Notes: generated by a model from the letters alone, not told the origin. 64,000 bases of DNA from Streptomyces sp. TRM68367 (GCF_014495685.1 NZ_JACTVI010000002.1:131614-195613), one strand, 5' to 3'. Positions 26,066 through 35,399 are shown, counted from the stretch's first letter. Program-made: numbers and translations.

Positions 26066-27406
26066 GTGGCCGCGCGCCCGGTGACCCGCGTCGGTGTCCG
26101 CCGCCGTCTGGTGTGGGCCACGGTCGCCGTGACGGCCGTCGCCCTGGTCCTCGGTGCCGTCGCTGGGATCCTCGTGCTGCGCCAGGTGCTGCTCGACTCG
26201 ACCGAGAGCACCCTCACCACGGCGATCGAGGAGATCGAGGACAGCCCGACCTCCTCGCACCCGCACGGCTCGGACGACCGGGTCCAGTGGAACCCGCACC
26301 AGAAGGTGGCAGTGGTGCAGCTTGTGGATTCCTCCGGCAAGCTCGTCGCGGGCAGCCGTCCGGACACGCCCGTCGCCGACCTCGACCCGGAGCCCGGGCA
26401 AACCGCTCGGACGGAGACCGACGGGCTGCTCGTGCTGAGCAAACGGGTCGCGCTGGACGGCGCCGACTACACCGCCGTGGTGGGTGAGCCGCTCCGCCCC
26501 ATCAACGTCGCCGTCAACACGGTCGTCGTCATGGCCGCGGTCGCGGTCCCGCTCACCGTGGTGTTGATGGGACTGCTCGCCCGTCGGCTCACCGGGCGGG
26601 CACTGGCTCCGGTCGAGCGCATCCGGGAGCAGGTGGCCGCCATTGGAGAGGCCGACCTGGCTCGCCGAGTCCCCGAGCCCGGAGGTGAGGACGAGATCGC
26701 CCGCCTCGCGGCCACCATGAACGAGATGCTGGCCCGACTGGAGAGCGCGCAGCAGGCACAGCGACGCTTCGTCGCCGACGCCGGGCACGAACTGCGCTCC
26801 CCGCTGACCACCATCACCAGCGTCCTGGAACTCGCCGAACGCAACGGCGGGCTGACCGACCCCGACTCCCTGCGCACCGCCCAGGACGAGACGCGGCGGC
26901 TGGGCGCTCTGGTCGGGGATCTGCTGCTGCTCGCCCGCTCGGACGAGGGCGGCCTGGCGCTGCGCCGCGACGAGGTGGACCTCGACGACGTGGTCGACGC
27001 CGAACGGGTGCGGCTGCGCAGCACGACCGATCTGGCGGTCGAGGCGAGCCTCACCCCGGTCAAGGTGCGCGGGGACCGGGACGCGCTGGCACGGCTGGTC
27101 CGCAACCTGGCGGACAACGCGGCCCGGCACGGCCGGACCCAGATCCGGCTGGTCACAGCGGAGGACGCCGGGGACGCGGTGCTCGAAGTCAGCGACGACG
27201 GGCCTGGTGTGCCGGCCGGAGAGCGCGACCGGGTCTTCGACCGGTTCGTCCGGCTGGACGACGCGCGGGGCCGGTCGACCGGGGGCACCGGCCTGGGGCT
27301 GGCGATCGTCCGGGAGATCGCCCGCGAGCACGGCGGTACGGCCGAGGTCGTCGAAGCACCCGGCGGCGGCGCCCTGTTCCGGGTACGGATCCCCCGGCTG
27401 CCGTAA
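26066..27406 (+). CDS. Sensor histidine kinase partner
   Basis: 446 residues. Helix 1 is at about 15-37, followed by an extracytoplasmic sensor of about 110 residues, helix 2, a HAMP domain (LARRLTGRALAPVERIREQV), the phospho-His box AGHELRSPLTTI and an ATP-binding domain (RNLADNAARHG, DDGPGVP, GGTGLGLAIV). The GTG at 26066 follows the regulator's GGAGG by 9 bases; an earlier GTG at 26057 is possible. The sensor loop contains HPHGSDDRVQWNPHQK, which could bind a metal, but this is a guess. Confidence 0.9.
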   Translation: MAARPVTRVGVRRRLVWATVAVTAVALVLGAVAGILVLRQVLLDSTESTLTTAIEEIEDSPTSSHPHGSDDRVQWNPHQKVAVVQLVDSSGKLVAGSRPDTPVADLDPEPGQTARTETDGLLVLSKRVALDGADYTAVVGEPLRPINVAVNTVVVMAAVAVPLTVVLMGLLARRLTGRALAPVERIREQVAAIGEADLARRVPEPGGEDEIARLAATMNEMLARLESAQQAQRRFVADAGHELRSPLTTITSVLELAERNGGLTDPDSLRTAQDETRRLGALVGDLLLLARSDEGGLALRRDEVDLDDVVDAERVRLRSTTDLAVEASLTPVKVRGDRDALARLVRNLADNAARHGRTQIRLVTAEDAGDAVLEVSDDGPGVPAGERDRVFDRFVRLDDARGRSTGGTGLGLAIVREIAREHGGTAEVVEAPGGGALFRVRIPRLP

Positions 27407-27423
27407 GCGAAGACAGCAGGCAA

Positions 27424-27457
27424 ACGGCCCGAGGGGCGCACGCCGCCCTCGGGCCGT
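27424..27457 (+). terminator. Terminator of the two-component operon
   Basis: ACGGCCCGAGGG pairs with CCCTCGGGCCGT around a short loop, 17 bases past the kinase stop. Confidence 0.8.
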
Positions 27458-27562
27458 ATCGGATGGCGGCTCGGTGGTCAGCCCGACTCCTCGGAGTCGA
27501 AATCGGACTGCTCGAACCGGTTCAGGCGCCCGAGCCCCAGTCGTCCCTCGGGGCGCTCCGTG

Positions 27563-27844
27563 TCAGCCCTGCTCGTGGTCCTCACCGTGCTCGACACCTG
27601 CGGGGCACGTGTGGTCCTTGCCGTGTTCGCCACCGCCGGGGTGCTTGTGGTTCTTGCCGTGCTCGACGCCCTCGGGGCGCTCGTGGCCGGGACCATGCTG
27701 CTCCGACTTCTTGGCGGACTCGGAGACCGCGGGCGCCTTGGGCGAGTCGGTTGAAGTGCCCGCGTACGCGGTCCCGGCGATGCCCAGTCCGATGGGCACG
27801 GCGATGACCGCGGAGACGGCGACGAGCTTCTTCTTCAGGTTCAT
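27563..27844 (-). CDS. Exported His-rich peptide with three 12-residue repeats
   Basis: 93 residues. A signal peptide (LVAVSAVIAVPIGLGIAGTAYA) is followed by a His-rich tail with three 12-residue repeats: ERPEGVEHGKNH (55-66), KHPGGGEHGKDH (67-78) and TCPAGVEHGEDH (79-90). The pattern suggests an extracellular metal chelator or sensor partner. It converges on the two-component genes. Direct CTGAG repeats lie 68-84 bases before the ATG, so it may be their target. Confidence 0.8.
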   Translation of the reverse strand: MNLKKKLVAVSAVIAVPIGLGIAGTAYAGTSTDSPKAPAVSESAKKSEQHGPGHERPEGVEHGKNHKHPGGGEHGKDHTCPAGVEHGEDHEQG

Positions 27845-27911
27845 TGACTGCCTCTCAAATGCTTCGTCCCGGTGGCTCTCGCCGGGACGAACCCAATGTG
27901 CCGGGAGGCCA

Positions 27912-27937
27912 CTGAGAGCAACCTGAGTGCTTCTCAG
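27912..27937 (-). promoter_or_regulatory. CTGAG direct repeats, possible response-regulator site
   Basis: CTGAG occurs at 27912 and 27923 (11-base spacing), with the inverted CTCAG at 27933. The 11-base phase is typical for OmpR/PhoB-type regulators. The site lies upstream of the His-rich peptide gene and may serve the nearby two-component system. Confidence 0.35.
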
Positions 27938-28072
27938 CGAGCGTTAAGCTTCGCGGCCCCTCGCCTGTGTGGCCGTCGGGTTGGGAGGCCCCTCGCGCCG
28001 TCAGAGACCGACCTCAGCGGGGCCCCGGCCGCTCTCCGAAGCTGCAAGGGACCCCGCCGCCCTCAGATCACC

Positions 28073-29932
28073 TCAGTGACCGGTGTACTCGAAGATGTAC
28101 AGCCCGAAGTCCCGGTCGGAGGCCGCGACGTACTCCTTCCCGAAGGAGTTGAAGGTCTGGACACCCCAGAAGTTGTTGCCGCCCTCGTCGATGAAGCGGC
28201 CGACCTCCACGAGGTTGTCATTCTTGATCTTCGTGACCCGGAATCCGCCCGCGTAGTAGGCGAAGTACGCCAGGTCGGGCCGGACACCGGAGGTCGCCAC
28301 CTCATGGACCGACAGGTCGCCGGAGCCGGAGGCGTACGCGGGGTCCTGGCTCTCCGGGATGGCGTACGTGTCCAGCTCGGTCATCTTCCCGCCCTTGTTG
28401 CGGTAGAGGTGCGCGTAGCCCCAGCCGTCGAAGTGCGAGGAGAAGGTGAGCCGGTCGCCCTTGGTGCCGATGTCCACCGGCAGGGTGGCGGGACCGGTGC
28501 CGGCGAGGCAGTCGTCGTTGCTGTAGGGCTGGTCGAAGACGGCGAAGCCCTGGCCGCGCGGTGCTACGCCGAAGGTCGGCAGAGTGCCCTCGACGCCCAT
28601 GCCGCTCTGCGTGTCGCAGGCGTCCGAGCCGGTGCGGTTGAAGACGAGTATGGCGTCGTAGCCGCCCGCTGCCTCGACGTTGGCGGCCTTCTCGGTGAAT
28701 GTGCAGACGCCGCGCTCCACGACGGCGATGTCCACGGCGGCCGGGTCGCCCGCGGGGATGGCGGGGCTGTCGTTGCAGCCCAGGCCGGCGTACACCGTGT
28801 CGCCGGTGATGGTCTTGCCCGCCTCCAGCGGGATGCCCTGGCCGGCGGTGACGGCGGTGTTGTCGTCCAGGTTGCGGGCCGAGAGGGCGTACGGGGCGAA
28901 GTCCTCGTCGGCGCCGATCACATACCGGTTGCCGAGGGTGAACTCGGCCTGGTGACCGTTGCCTTCCGGCGCCACGTCGCGCCCGTTCGCGGCGCCCTCG
29001 GGGTCGGGGTTGGTGAAGTCCGTGTCGCCGATGTACGTGAGGTTCTTCGGGTCGGTCGCGTCCAGGGCGACGTAGCCCGCGTCCCAGTAGGAGGCCAGCA
29101 GGACCTGGCGGCCGCGGATGTTCTTGACGACCATGTCGTGCAGGAACATCTCGGTCAGGTTGTCCGGGGCCGCCTGGACGATCTGCGGGAACGTCTCGTC
29201 GAGGTCGTACTCGGCGATGAGCTGCGGCTTCGCCGGATCCGTGATGTCCATGATGTCGACATCCGTACCCTCTTCGTTGTCGACGATCGCCGCGTACGCC
29301 TTCCGGCCCGCGTCCCACGCGAACACGCTGTGGATCTGACGGGCGATCTCCGTCGGCTCACCTTCCAGCGTGAAGTCGCCGACGCCCTCGGCGAGCACCT
29401 TCGGCTTGGTGGGGTTCGTGACGTCGTAGATGTTCATGCCGCCGGAGCCGGTGTCGCCGCAGATCTCGTTGTTGCTGACGAGCACGTCACCGTTGAAGGA
29501 CGGCGTGGAGAGGTGCACCGTCTGGATGCCCTCGCCGGGGGCGCTGCCCGCCGGGGCCGGGATGAAGCCGACTTCCTTGGGCTTGCTGGGCTTTCGGATA
29601 TCCACGACGTACACGCCGGTGTTGTCGCAGCCGACGCCGCCCCAGGAGGCGAGGTAGGCGTAGCCCTTGTAGACGCCGACGTCGGCGATCTTGCCCTCGA
29701 CGACGTTGCTCAGCTTGAGTTTGCTGACCAGTCGGACGTCTTTCTGAGTGGCTGGCAGATGTCCGTCGCTGCCGCCGTGCTGGTCGTGGCCGTGGGTGGC
29801 CGCCGCGTTGTCGATGGCGCCGTCGGTTGCCGAGACGCCGTCGTGTGCCTGTGCGGAACCGGCGAGAGCGGTCGTGGCGAAGAGTATCGCCGCGAGCACG
29901 CCCACGCCGGTCTGTCTGTGGGCCTTGCGCAT
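28073..29932 (-). CDS. Secreted LVIVD-repeat protein with inserted PA domain
   Basis: 619 residues. A signal peptide (VLAAILFATTALAGSAQA) is followed by a short His-rich stretch, then LVIVD-type propeller blades (GYAYLASWGGVGCDNTGVYV, YAAIVDNEEGTDVDIMDITD, QVLLASYWDAGYVALDATDP). A protease-associated domain is inserted (about 380-470, AVVERGVCTFTEKAANVEAAGG). Cysteines outside suggest disulfides. The ATG at 29932 was chosen because the signal peptide starts there. A CTAAG-like box lies 76-88 bases upstream. The substrate is unknown; it probably binds surface proteins. Confidence 0.88.
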   Translation of the reverse strand: MRKAHRQTGVGVLAAILFATTALAGSAQAHDGVSATDGAIDNAAATHGHDQHGGSDGHLPATQKDVRLVSKLKLSNVVEGKIADVGVYKGYAYLASWGGVGCDNTGVYVVDIRKPSKPKEVGFIPAPAGSAPGEGIQTVHLSTPSFNGDVLVSNNEICGDTGSGGMNIYDVTNPTKPKVLAEGVGDFTLEGEPTEIARQIHSVFAWDAGRKAYAAIVDNEEGTDVDIMDITDPAKPQLIAEYDLDETFPQIVQAAPDNLTEMFLHDMVVKNIRGRQVLLASYWDAGYVALDATDPKNLTYIGDTDFTNPDPEGAANGRDVAPEGNGHQAEFTLGNRYVIGADEDFAPYALSARNLDDNTAVTAGQGIPLEAGKTITGDTVYAGLGCNDSPAIPAGDPAAVDIAVVERGVCTFTEKAANVEAAGGYDAILVFNRTGSDACDTQSGMGVEGTLPTFGVAPRGQGFAVFDQPYSNDDCLAGTGPATLPVDIGTKGDRLTFSSHFDGWGYAHLYRNKGGKMTELDTYAIPESQDPAYASGSGDLSVHEVATSGVRPDLAYFAYYAGGFRVTKIKNDNLVEVGRFIDEGGNNFWGVQTFNSFGKEYVAASDRDFGLYIFEYTGH

Positions 29933-30007
29933 GCTTGACCTCCACTCGTGCGGCCGGGGTGACCGGCCCAAAACGAGGTGATGCCGGCCACCAACTGACC
30001 GGCACCG

Positions 30008-30020
30008 CGAAGGTACTTAG
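30008..30020 (-). promoter_or_regulatory. CTAAG-type box, LVIVD gene
   Basis: CGAAG-GTA-CTTAG, extended to CGCGAAG-GTA-CTTAGTA. The right half is perfect and the left half has one mismatch. Confidence 0.45.
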
Positions 30021-30228
30021 TACGGTGATCAACCGTAAAGGTCTTTAACCTGATCGTATTTTGCGGGACTTGGGCTGAGCGTGGTACGCGTGGGAGTCGT
30101 CGATTGGGTGATGGGCGGCAGATCCTCTGCGGGTCGGCAAGGCCTCCTGCGGGTCGGCATGACGAGCGCCGAGACACAGTTCACGTTCGCCTCCTGTCTG
30201 AAGCCGCCGGCGAATACTGTTGGGGCGT

Positions 30229-30546
30229 ATGGACCAGCAGGAACAGACCGAGGCCGAGCAGGCGCCGCCGGGCTATCGCGAGGGCAAGGACGCCGTCCTC
30301 AAGCGGCTCCGCCGCATCGAGGGCCAGGTCCGAGGCCTGCAGCGCCTGGTAGAGGAGGACCAGTACTGTATCGACGTCCTCACCCAGGTCGCGGCCACCA
30401 CCAAGGCCCTCCAAGCGGTGGCGATGCAGCTACTGGAAGATCACCTCGCGCACTGCGTCCAGGACGCCATGACTGCCGGAGGAGACGAGGCGCGGGACAA
30501 GGTCGCGGAGGCTACGCGGGCCATCGCCCGGCTGCTGCGCACATGA
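30229..30546 (+). CDS. csoR: CsoR, copper-sensing repressor
   Basis: 105 residues, all-helical. The copper ligands C47, H72 and C76 have the spacing (25 and 4) of Mycobacterium tuberculosis CsoR C36-H61-C65, with the neighbouring YC. Basic LKRLRRIEGQVRGLQRL forms the DNA face. Cu(I) releases it from GC-tract palindromes. Four such sites occur in this window, but none lies at its own promoter, so it may not be autoregulated. The ATG at 30229 was preferred over the TTG at 30220. Confidence 0.92.
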   Translation: MDQQEQTEAEQAPPGYREGKDAVLKRLRRIEGQVRGLQRLVEEDQYCIDVLTQVAATTKALQAVAMQLLEDHLAHCVQDAMTAGGDEARDKVAEATRAIARLLRT

Positions 30547-30843
30547 TCTCCGACCGGTTGCTCGATCCCAGAGGTGCACTCGTTGGCGTTGGTGCAATGT
30601 TGCCGATGGGTGGGGGAGTGCGCTGGAAGCACGTGGCGCACCCGGCGGACGCTTGAGGCGGGAGCGCGCCGGCAAGTCAGCGGCATAGAGGCATTGCGAA
30701 TGACTGCGGTCCTCGGTGCTCCGGTGATAAAGCCGCAGACTTCGCTGTGTGCACGCCGTCGTCGGCGGAGGCGGAGTGCTTCCGGCGCGCTCGGGGACTG
30801 AGCCGACGAACCGAGAGACCAGCCGAGCGACGGGCCCGACACC
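30547..30843. other. Stretch without a recognisable gene
   Basis: Both strands were read between csoR and the copA terminator. The frames present are not protein-like. Confidence 0.5.
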
Positions 30844-30875
30844 GAGGCGCCCGGCCTCATCGGGCCGGGCGCCTC
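30844..30875 (-). terminator. Terminator of copZ-copA
   Basis: GAGGCGCCCGGCC pairs perfectly with GGCCGGGCGCCTC, 25 bases past the copA stop. Confidence 0.8.
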
Positions 30876-30899
30876 AGCGAAAGGCGTAAGCCCTCACGG

Positions 30900-33182
30900 T
30901 CACTTGAAGGACCGCAGCCGCAGGCTGTTGGTCACCACGAACACCGACGAGAAGGCCATCGCGGCGCCCGCGATCATCGGGTTGAGCATGCCGGCGGCGG
31001 CGAGCGGCAGGGCGGCGACGTTGTAGCCGAAGGCCCAGAAGAGGTTGCCCTTGATGGTGGCCAGGGTCTTGCGGGAGAGGCGGATCGCGTCGGCGGCCAC
31101 CCGCAGGTCACCGCGTACGAGGGTGAGGTCGCCCGCCTCGATCGCCGCGTCCGTGCCGGTGCCCATGGCCAGGCCGAGGTCGGCGGTGGCCAGGGCGGCC
31201 GCGTCGTTGACGCCGTCGCCGACCATCGCGACCGAACGGCCCTCGGCCTGCAGTCGTTTGACGACGTCGACCTTGTCCTCGGGCAGGACCTCGGCGATCA
31301 CCTCGTCGATGCCCACGGAACGGGCGACCGACTCGGCGACGAGTTGGTTGTCGCCGGTCAGCAGGACGGGCTTCAGGCCGAGACGGCGCAGTTCGGCCAC
31401 CGCCTCGGCGCTGGTCTCCTTGACCGCGTCGGCGACGGTGAGGACACCGCGCGCCTCGCCGTCCCAGGCGACGGCGACCGCCGTACGTCCCTCTGCCTCT
31501 GCCGCGGCCTTGGCGTCGGCCAGCTCATGGGGCAGCTCGATGACCCACTCCTTGAGGAGCTTCTCGCGGCCCACGAGTACGGCGTGACCGTCGACGACGC
31601 CCTGTACGCCGAGGCCGGCGACGTTCTCGAAGTTCTCCGGCACCGGCAGGCTTCCGACCCGCTCAGCGGCACCGGCCGCGATGGCCTGGGCGATCGGGTG
31701 CTCGGAGGCGTGCTCCAACGCGCCCGCCAGCCGCAGCAGTTCGTCCTTGTCGACGCCCGGTGCGGGGATGACGTCCTGGAGCTGCATGCGGCCCGTGGTC
31801 ACTGTGCCGGTCTTGTCCAGGACGACGGTGTCGACGCGGCGGGTGGACTCCAGGACCTCGGGACCCTTGATGAGGATGCCGAGCTGGGCGCCGCGGCCGG
31901 TGCCGACCATGAGGGCCGTCGGGGTGGCGAGGCCAAGGGCGCACGGGCAGGCGATGATCAGGACGGCCACGGCGGCGGTGAAGGCCGCGGTGGCGTCTCC
32001 GGTGACGAACAGCCAGGTCAGCAGGGTGCCGAGGGCAAGGAGGATGACCACGGGGACGAAGACCGAGGAGATCCGGTCGGCGAGGCGCTGCACCTCGGCT
32101 TTGCCGTTCTGCGCGTCCTCGACCAGCTTCGCCATGCGCGCGAGCTGGGTGTCCGTGCCGATGCGGGTCGCCTGGACGACGAGCCGGCCGCCTGCGTTGA
32201 CGGTGGCGCCGGTGACGGCGTCCCCGACGGTCACGTCCACCGGCACCGACTCGCCGGTCAGCATGGAGGCGTCCACCGCCGACGCGCCCTCGACGACGGT
32301 GCCGTCGGTGGCGATCTTCTCCCCGGGGCGTACGACGAAGCGGTCACCGACGGCCAACTGCGCGACAGGGATACGTACTTCCTTGCCGCCCCGCAGCACT
32401 GCGACGTCCTTCGCGCCCAGCTCCAGCAGCGCCCGCAGCGCCGCACCCGCCTTGCGCTTGGACTTCGCCTCCAGGTAGCGCCCAGCGAGGATGAACGCGG
32501 TCACCCCTGCCGCGGCCTCCAGATATATGGAGGATGAGCCGTCCCCGCGGGAGATGGTGAACTCGAAGCCGTGCCGCATGCCCGGCATCCCGGCGTGCCC
32601 CCAGAACAGCGCCCACACCGACCAGCCGAGCGCGGCGAGCGTACCGATGGACACCAGCGTGTCCATGGTGGCGGCGCCATGCCGGGCGTTCGTCCAAGCG
32701 GCCCGGTGGAAGGGGAAGGCGCCCCAGACGACGACCGGGGCGGCCAGCGTCAGCGACAGCCACTGCCAGTTGTCGAACTGCAGGGCCGGCACCATCGCCA
32801 TCAGGACGACGGGCACGGTGAGTACCAGCGACACGTACAGACGCTGCCGCAGGGACAGCAGTTCACCGTCCGCCGCCGGAGTGGCCTCGCCCTCGCTCGT
32901 GTCGGCGGTGCCGGACGCGGGCGGGGGCGGCTCCTCGGCGGTGTAGCCGGTCTTCTCGACGGTGGCGATGAGGTCGGTCACCTCGACGCCGTCCGCGTAG
33001 GAGACCTTGGCCTTCTCGGTGGCGAAGTTGACGGTCGCGGTGACGCCGTCCATACGGTTGAGCTTCTTCTCGATACGGGCCGCGCACGACGCACAAGTCA
33101 TGCCGCCGATGGAGAGCTCGACCGCGGAGGTGGGCGCGGGTGCCGTGTCGGGGACGGCCTTCTCGGGAGCCGTGCTGGTCAT
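30900..33182 (-). CDS. copA: Copper-exporting P1B-type ATPase
   Basis: 760 residues. One N-terminal HMA domain ([13 protein letters not shown]), eight membrane helices with the CPC metal site ([18 protein letters not shown]), phosphorylation motif [11 protein letters not shown] motif SEHPIAQA and hinge [12 protein letters not shown]. The N-terminus also carries an alanine/proline-rich lead. It pumps Cu(I) out of the cytoplasm. It follows copZ, with which it shares a CsoR operator. Its length is typical. Confidence 0.94.
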   Translation of the reverse strand: MTSTAPEKAVPDTAPAPTSAVELSIGGMTCASCAARIEKKLNRMDGVTATVNFATEKAKVSYADGVEVTDLIATVEKTGYTAEEPPPPASGTADTSEGEATPAADGELLSLRQRLYVSLVLTVPVVLMAMVPALQFDNWQWLSLTLAAPVVVWGAFPFHRAAWTNARHGAATMDTLVSIGTLAALGWSVWALFWGHAGMPGMRHGFEFTISRGDGSSSIYLEAAAGVTAFILAGRYLEAKSKRKAGAALRALLELGAKDVAVLRGGKEVRIPVAQLAVGDRFVVRPGEKIATDGTVVEGASAVDASMLTGESVPVDVTVGDAVTGATVNAGGRLVVQATRIGTDTQLARMAKLVEDAQNGKAEVQRLADRISSVFVPVVILLALGTLLTWLFVTGDATAAFTAAVAVLIIACPCALGLATPTALMVGTGRGAQLGILIKGPEVLESTRRVDTVVLDKTGTVTTGRMQLQDVIPAPGVDKDELLRLAGALEHASEHPIAQAIAAGAAERVGSLPVPENFENVAGLGVQGVVDGHAVLVGREKLLKEWVIELPHELADAKAAAEAEGRTAVAVAWDGEARGVLTVADAVKETSAEAVAELRRLGLKPVLLTGDNQLVAESVARSVGIDEVIAEVLPEDKVDVVKRLQAEGRSVAMVGDGVNDAAALATADLGLAMGTGTDAAIEAGDLTLVRGDLRVAADAIRLSRKTLATIKGNLFWAFGYNVAALPLAAAGMLNPMIAGAAMAFSSVFVVTNSLRLRSFK

Positions 33183-33294
33183 GGGCGTATCTCCAGGGAG
33201 AGGCCGGGACGTACAGCGTCCGTATCAGCGGAGCGGTACGTCCCGGCGTGGGGAGGAATTCGCTGTTCGGGGCCGTGGACCCCGAAGGAGGTCG

Positions 33295-33588
33295 TCAGGC
33301 GCGGCCGACGAGCTCGTACCCGGCCTCGTCGACGGCGGCGCGGACGGCCTCCTCGTCGAGCGGTGCGGTGGAGGTGACGGTGACCTCGCCGGTCTTGGCG
33401 ACGGCCTGGACCGCGGTAACGCCGTCCAGCGCGGATATCTCCTGGGAGACCGCGCCCTCGCAGTGGCCGCAGGTCATGCCGGACACCTTGTAGGTGGTGG
33501 TGACGCCGACGCCCTCGACATCGACCGTGGCGCCGGAACCGCACGAGCCGCAGCAAGAGTCGGAGCTGGAGTTCGTCTGGGTGGTCAT
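33295..33588 (-). CDS. copZ: CopZ-like copper chaperone with extra N-terminal Cys tract
   Basis: 97 residues. An HMA fold with GMTCGHCEGAVSQEI and the terminal EAGYELVG. Unusually, it begins with SDSCCGSCGSG, adding three cysteines that could bind more copper or hand it on. The ATG is at 33588. It is the first gene before copA, and the CsoR site lies 82-98 bases upstream. It is expected to deliver Cu(I) to CopA. Confidence 0.9.
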   Translation of the reverse strand: MTTQTNSSSDSCCGSCGSGATVDVEGVGVTTTYKVSGMTCGHCEGAVSQEISALDGVTAVQAVAKTGEVTVTSTAPLDEEAVRAAVDEAGYELVGRA

Positions 33589-33669
33589 GGCTACTTCCTC
33601 GGGGTGTGGGTGCGTGGGTTGCTTTCCGGGAGGGGCGTCGACCCTGACCCCTCCTGTGACATCAACACT

Positions 33670-33686
33670 ATACCCCCGAGGGGTAT
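33670..33686 (-). promoter_or_regulatory. CsoR operator, copZ-copA
   Basis: ATACCCCCGAGGGGTAT, a 17-base inverted repeat of the CsoR type. Confidence 0.85.
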
Positions 33687-33739
33687 TCCTGCGCCCGTGG
33701 TGCCGCCCACACGGGCCTGTCCGGTCGCCGCGTTTCTCG

Positions 33740-33752
33740 CTAACCTGCTTAG
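33740..33752 (+). promoter_or_regulatory. CTAAG-type box upstream of the cobalamin riboswitch
   Basis: CTAAC-CTG-CTTAG, extended to CGCTAAC-CTG-CTTAGTA. One mismatch in the core. It lies just before the riboswitch that leads cbtBA. Confidence 0.5.
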
Positions 33753-33789
33753 TAAGCGTCGCGGCCTGCGACGACAACTTCACATCGAG

Positions 33790-33915
33790 GCGACGGTGAG
33801 CAGGAACCCGGTGAGAATCCGGGGCGGTCCCGCCACTGTGACCGGGATGTCCCGGGAGTCAGACACTGACCCGTCGTCCTCCTGAACGGCGGGGCGTGTG
33901 CACCCCGCGAGGAGG
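33790..33915 (+). ncRNA. Cobalamin riboswitch
   Basis: The leader shows the conserved core: CCCGGTGAGAATCCGG, GCGGTCCCGCCACTGTGACC, and the B12 box GTCAGACACTGACC (33859-33872). After it, CCTCCT (33878-33883) can pair with the ribosome site AGGAGG (33910-33915), with GCGGGG/CCCCGC closing the stem. Bound cobalamin should favour this stem and block translation of cbtB. This is a translational OFF switch by inference from the fold. Confidence 0.85.
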
Positions 33916-33919
33916 TTCC

Positions 33920-34156
33920 ATGAGTGCTTCGGCGATTCCCGAGGCGCGACCGGCCACCGGGCTGGTCGTCCACCCGCTGCGAGACGGGCTGATCGCAGCC
34001 GCGGCGGTGATCCTCGCCCTGGTCGCGCTGGACGCGGTCTTCCTGGACCAGGGCGCGCTGCTCTCGCCGGTGCTGGGCAAGGTCGCGACATCCGCCAACT
34101 ACGTCCACGAGTTCGCCCACGACGGCCGGCACCTCCTTGCCGGCCCCTGCCACTGA
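33920..34156 (+). CDS. cbtB: CbtB, cobalt transporter subunit
   Basis: 78 residues, one membrane helix and a C-terminal His-rich end (NYVHEFAHDGRHLLAGPCH), which is the CbtB hallmark. The ATG at 33920 follows GAGGAGG at the end of the riboswitch stem. It acts with CbtA downstream in cobalt uptake for cobalamin synthesis. Confidence 0.9.
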   Translation: MSASAIPEARPATGLVVHPLRDGLIAAAAVILALVALDAVFLDQGALLSPVLGKVATSANYVHEFAHDGRHLLAGPCH

Positions 34157-34166
34157 GGGGGGACAG

Positions 34167-34919
34167 GTGACGTCACTTCTGTCCCTGCTCGGGCGAGGCA
34201 CGCTCGCCGGTGGAGCCGCTGGACTTGTCAGCGGAGGATTCTCGTGGCTGCTCGCCGAGCCGGTACTGGACCGGGCGGTGCGGCTGGAGGCGGCCCGCGA
34301 GGAGGCGAGCGGTGCGGGACCGGCCGCGGCCGAGGTCTTCTCCCGCTCCACGCAGCACGCGGGCCTGCTCGTGGCCGCCGTCCTCACCGGAGCGGCGCTC
34401 GGGGTCCTCTTCGCCGTCGTGTACGCGATCCTGCATCGCCGTGATCCGGACGGTGCGCCCTGGCGGCGGTCGCTGACGCTGGCGGGCGCCGGCTTCACCG
34501 GGGTCTGGCTGCTGCCTTTCCTCCGCTATCCGGCGAACCCGCCCGGCGTGGGTGATCCGGGAACGATCGACACCCGCGTCAACGCGTGGCTCGCGGCCAT
34601 CGCGATCGGGGTGATAGCCGTCGTCCTGGCCTGGCGTGTCCACGGATGGCTGGCGGAGCACGGACGTCCCGCGCCGCTGCGTCAGCTGGCCGTGACGGCC
34701 ATCGTGCTGGCCGCGCTGGCTTCCCTGTTCGCGCTGCCCGACAACCCTGATGCGGTGACCGCCCCCGCCACGCTGGTGTGGGACTTCCGCGTGCTCTCGG
34801 CCGCGTCCATGGGCCTGCTCTGGGGCGGTCTTGCCGTGGGCTTCGGGCTGCTCGGCATGCGGGCGGCCCGCGCTCGGACGGCGCCAAGCGTGCGCACCGC
34901 GCCCGTGCCGGTCGGCTGA
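34167..34919 (+). CDS. cbtA: CbtA, cobalt transporter membrane subunit
   Basis: 250 residues, six membrane helices, with LVSGGFSWLLAEPVLDRAV at the start and STQHAGLLVAAVLTGAALG, typical of CbtA. The GTG at 34167 follows GAGGGGGGACAG, 10 bases after the cbtB stop. Its expression is set by the shared cobalamin leader. Confidence 0.88.
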   Translation: MTSLLSLLGRGTLAGGAAGLVSGGFSWLLAEPVLDRAVRLEAAREEASGAGPAAAEVFSRSTQHAGLLVAAVLTGAALGVLFAVVYAILHRRDPDGAPWRRSLTLAGAGFTGVWLLPFLRYPANPPGVGDPGTIDTRVNAWLAAIAIGVIAVVLAWRVHGWLAEHGRPAPLRQLAVTAIVLAALASLFALPDNPDAVTAPATLVWDFRVLSAASMGLLWGGLAVGFGLLGMRAARARTAPSVRTAPVPVG

Positions 34920-34938
34920 CGCCGCAGCGGTGTGACCT

Positions 34939-34972
34939 CGGTCGGTGCCCGTGTGTGCACGGGCACCGACCG
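34939..34972. terminator. Bidirectional terminator between cbtA and the cupredoxin gene
   Basis: CGGTCGGTGCCCGTG pairs with CACGGGCACCGACCG, lying between convergent genes. Confidence 0.8.
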
Positions 34973-34985
34973 GGTCCGGGGCGCC

Positions 34986-35399
34986 TCAGCGGACGATCAG
35001 AGTGCCTGTCATGTTCGGGTGGAAGGTGCAGACGAAGGCGTACTCACCCGCCTTGGGCGGGGCTGTGAACGTCCCGGACTTCCCGCCGGCGATGCTCCCG
35101 GTGTCGAAGGCATCGTCTTCCGTGGCCGTCACGGTGTGGGCGGCGGAGTCCTTGTTGACCACGGTGATCTTCTCGCCAGGCCGCACCTCCGGATTCGCGG
35201 GGCTGAACGCGAAGTTCTCCATCGTGATGCTGCCCGTGTCGGCTGGGGCGGTCGAGGGGCTCGTGGGGGAGGAGGTGGGGCTTGGTGAGGTCGTGGCGGG
35301 TTCGTTGTCCCCGCCGGCACAGGCGGTCGCGAGCAGCAGGACGGAGGCTGCTCCGAGCGCCAACGGGACGCTACGCCTGCGGAGACGTGAAGGCGACAT
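34986..35399 (-). CDS. Cupredoxin lipoprotein (plastocyanin-like)
   Basis: 137 residues. Lipobox LLLATACAGG (Cys about 29), a Ser/Thr/Pro linker, then a cupredoxin domain: N-terminal His ligand (AAHTVTATEDD) and the CTFHPNMTG copper loop with Cys, His and Met. A blue-copper electron or copper carrier on the outside of the membrane. It faces the multicopper oxidase and copper-handling genes in the same window. Positions 35400-35686 hold nothing recognisable. Confidence 0.9.
   Translation of the reverse strand: MSPSRLRRRSVPLALGAASVLLLATACAGGDNEPATTSPSPTSSPTSPSTAPADTGSITMENFAFSPANPEVRPGEKITVVNKDSAAHTVTATEDDAFDTGSIAGGKSGTFTAPPKAGEYAFVCTFHPNMTGTLIVR

Noticed and set aside
30747..32537. 596-codon plus-strand frame opposite copA
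   Set aside because: Composition is typical of antisense frames in GC-rich genes; copA is clearly real.
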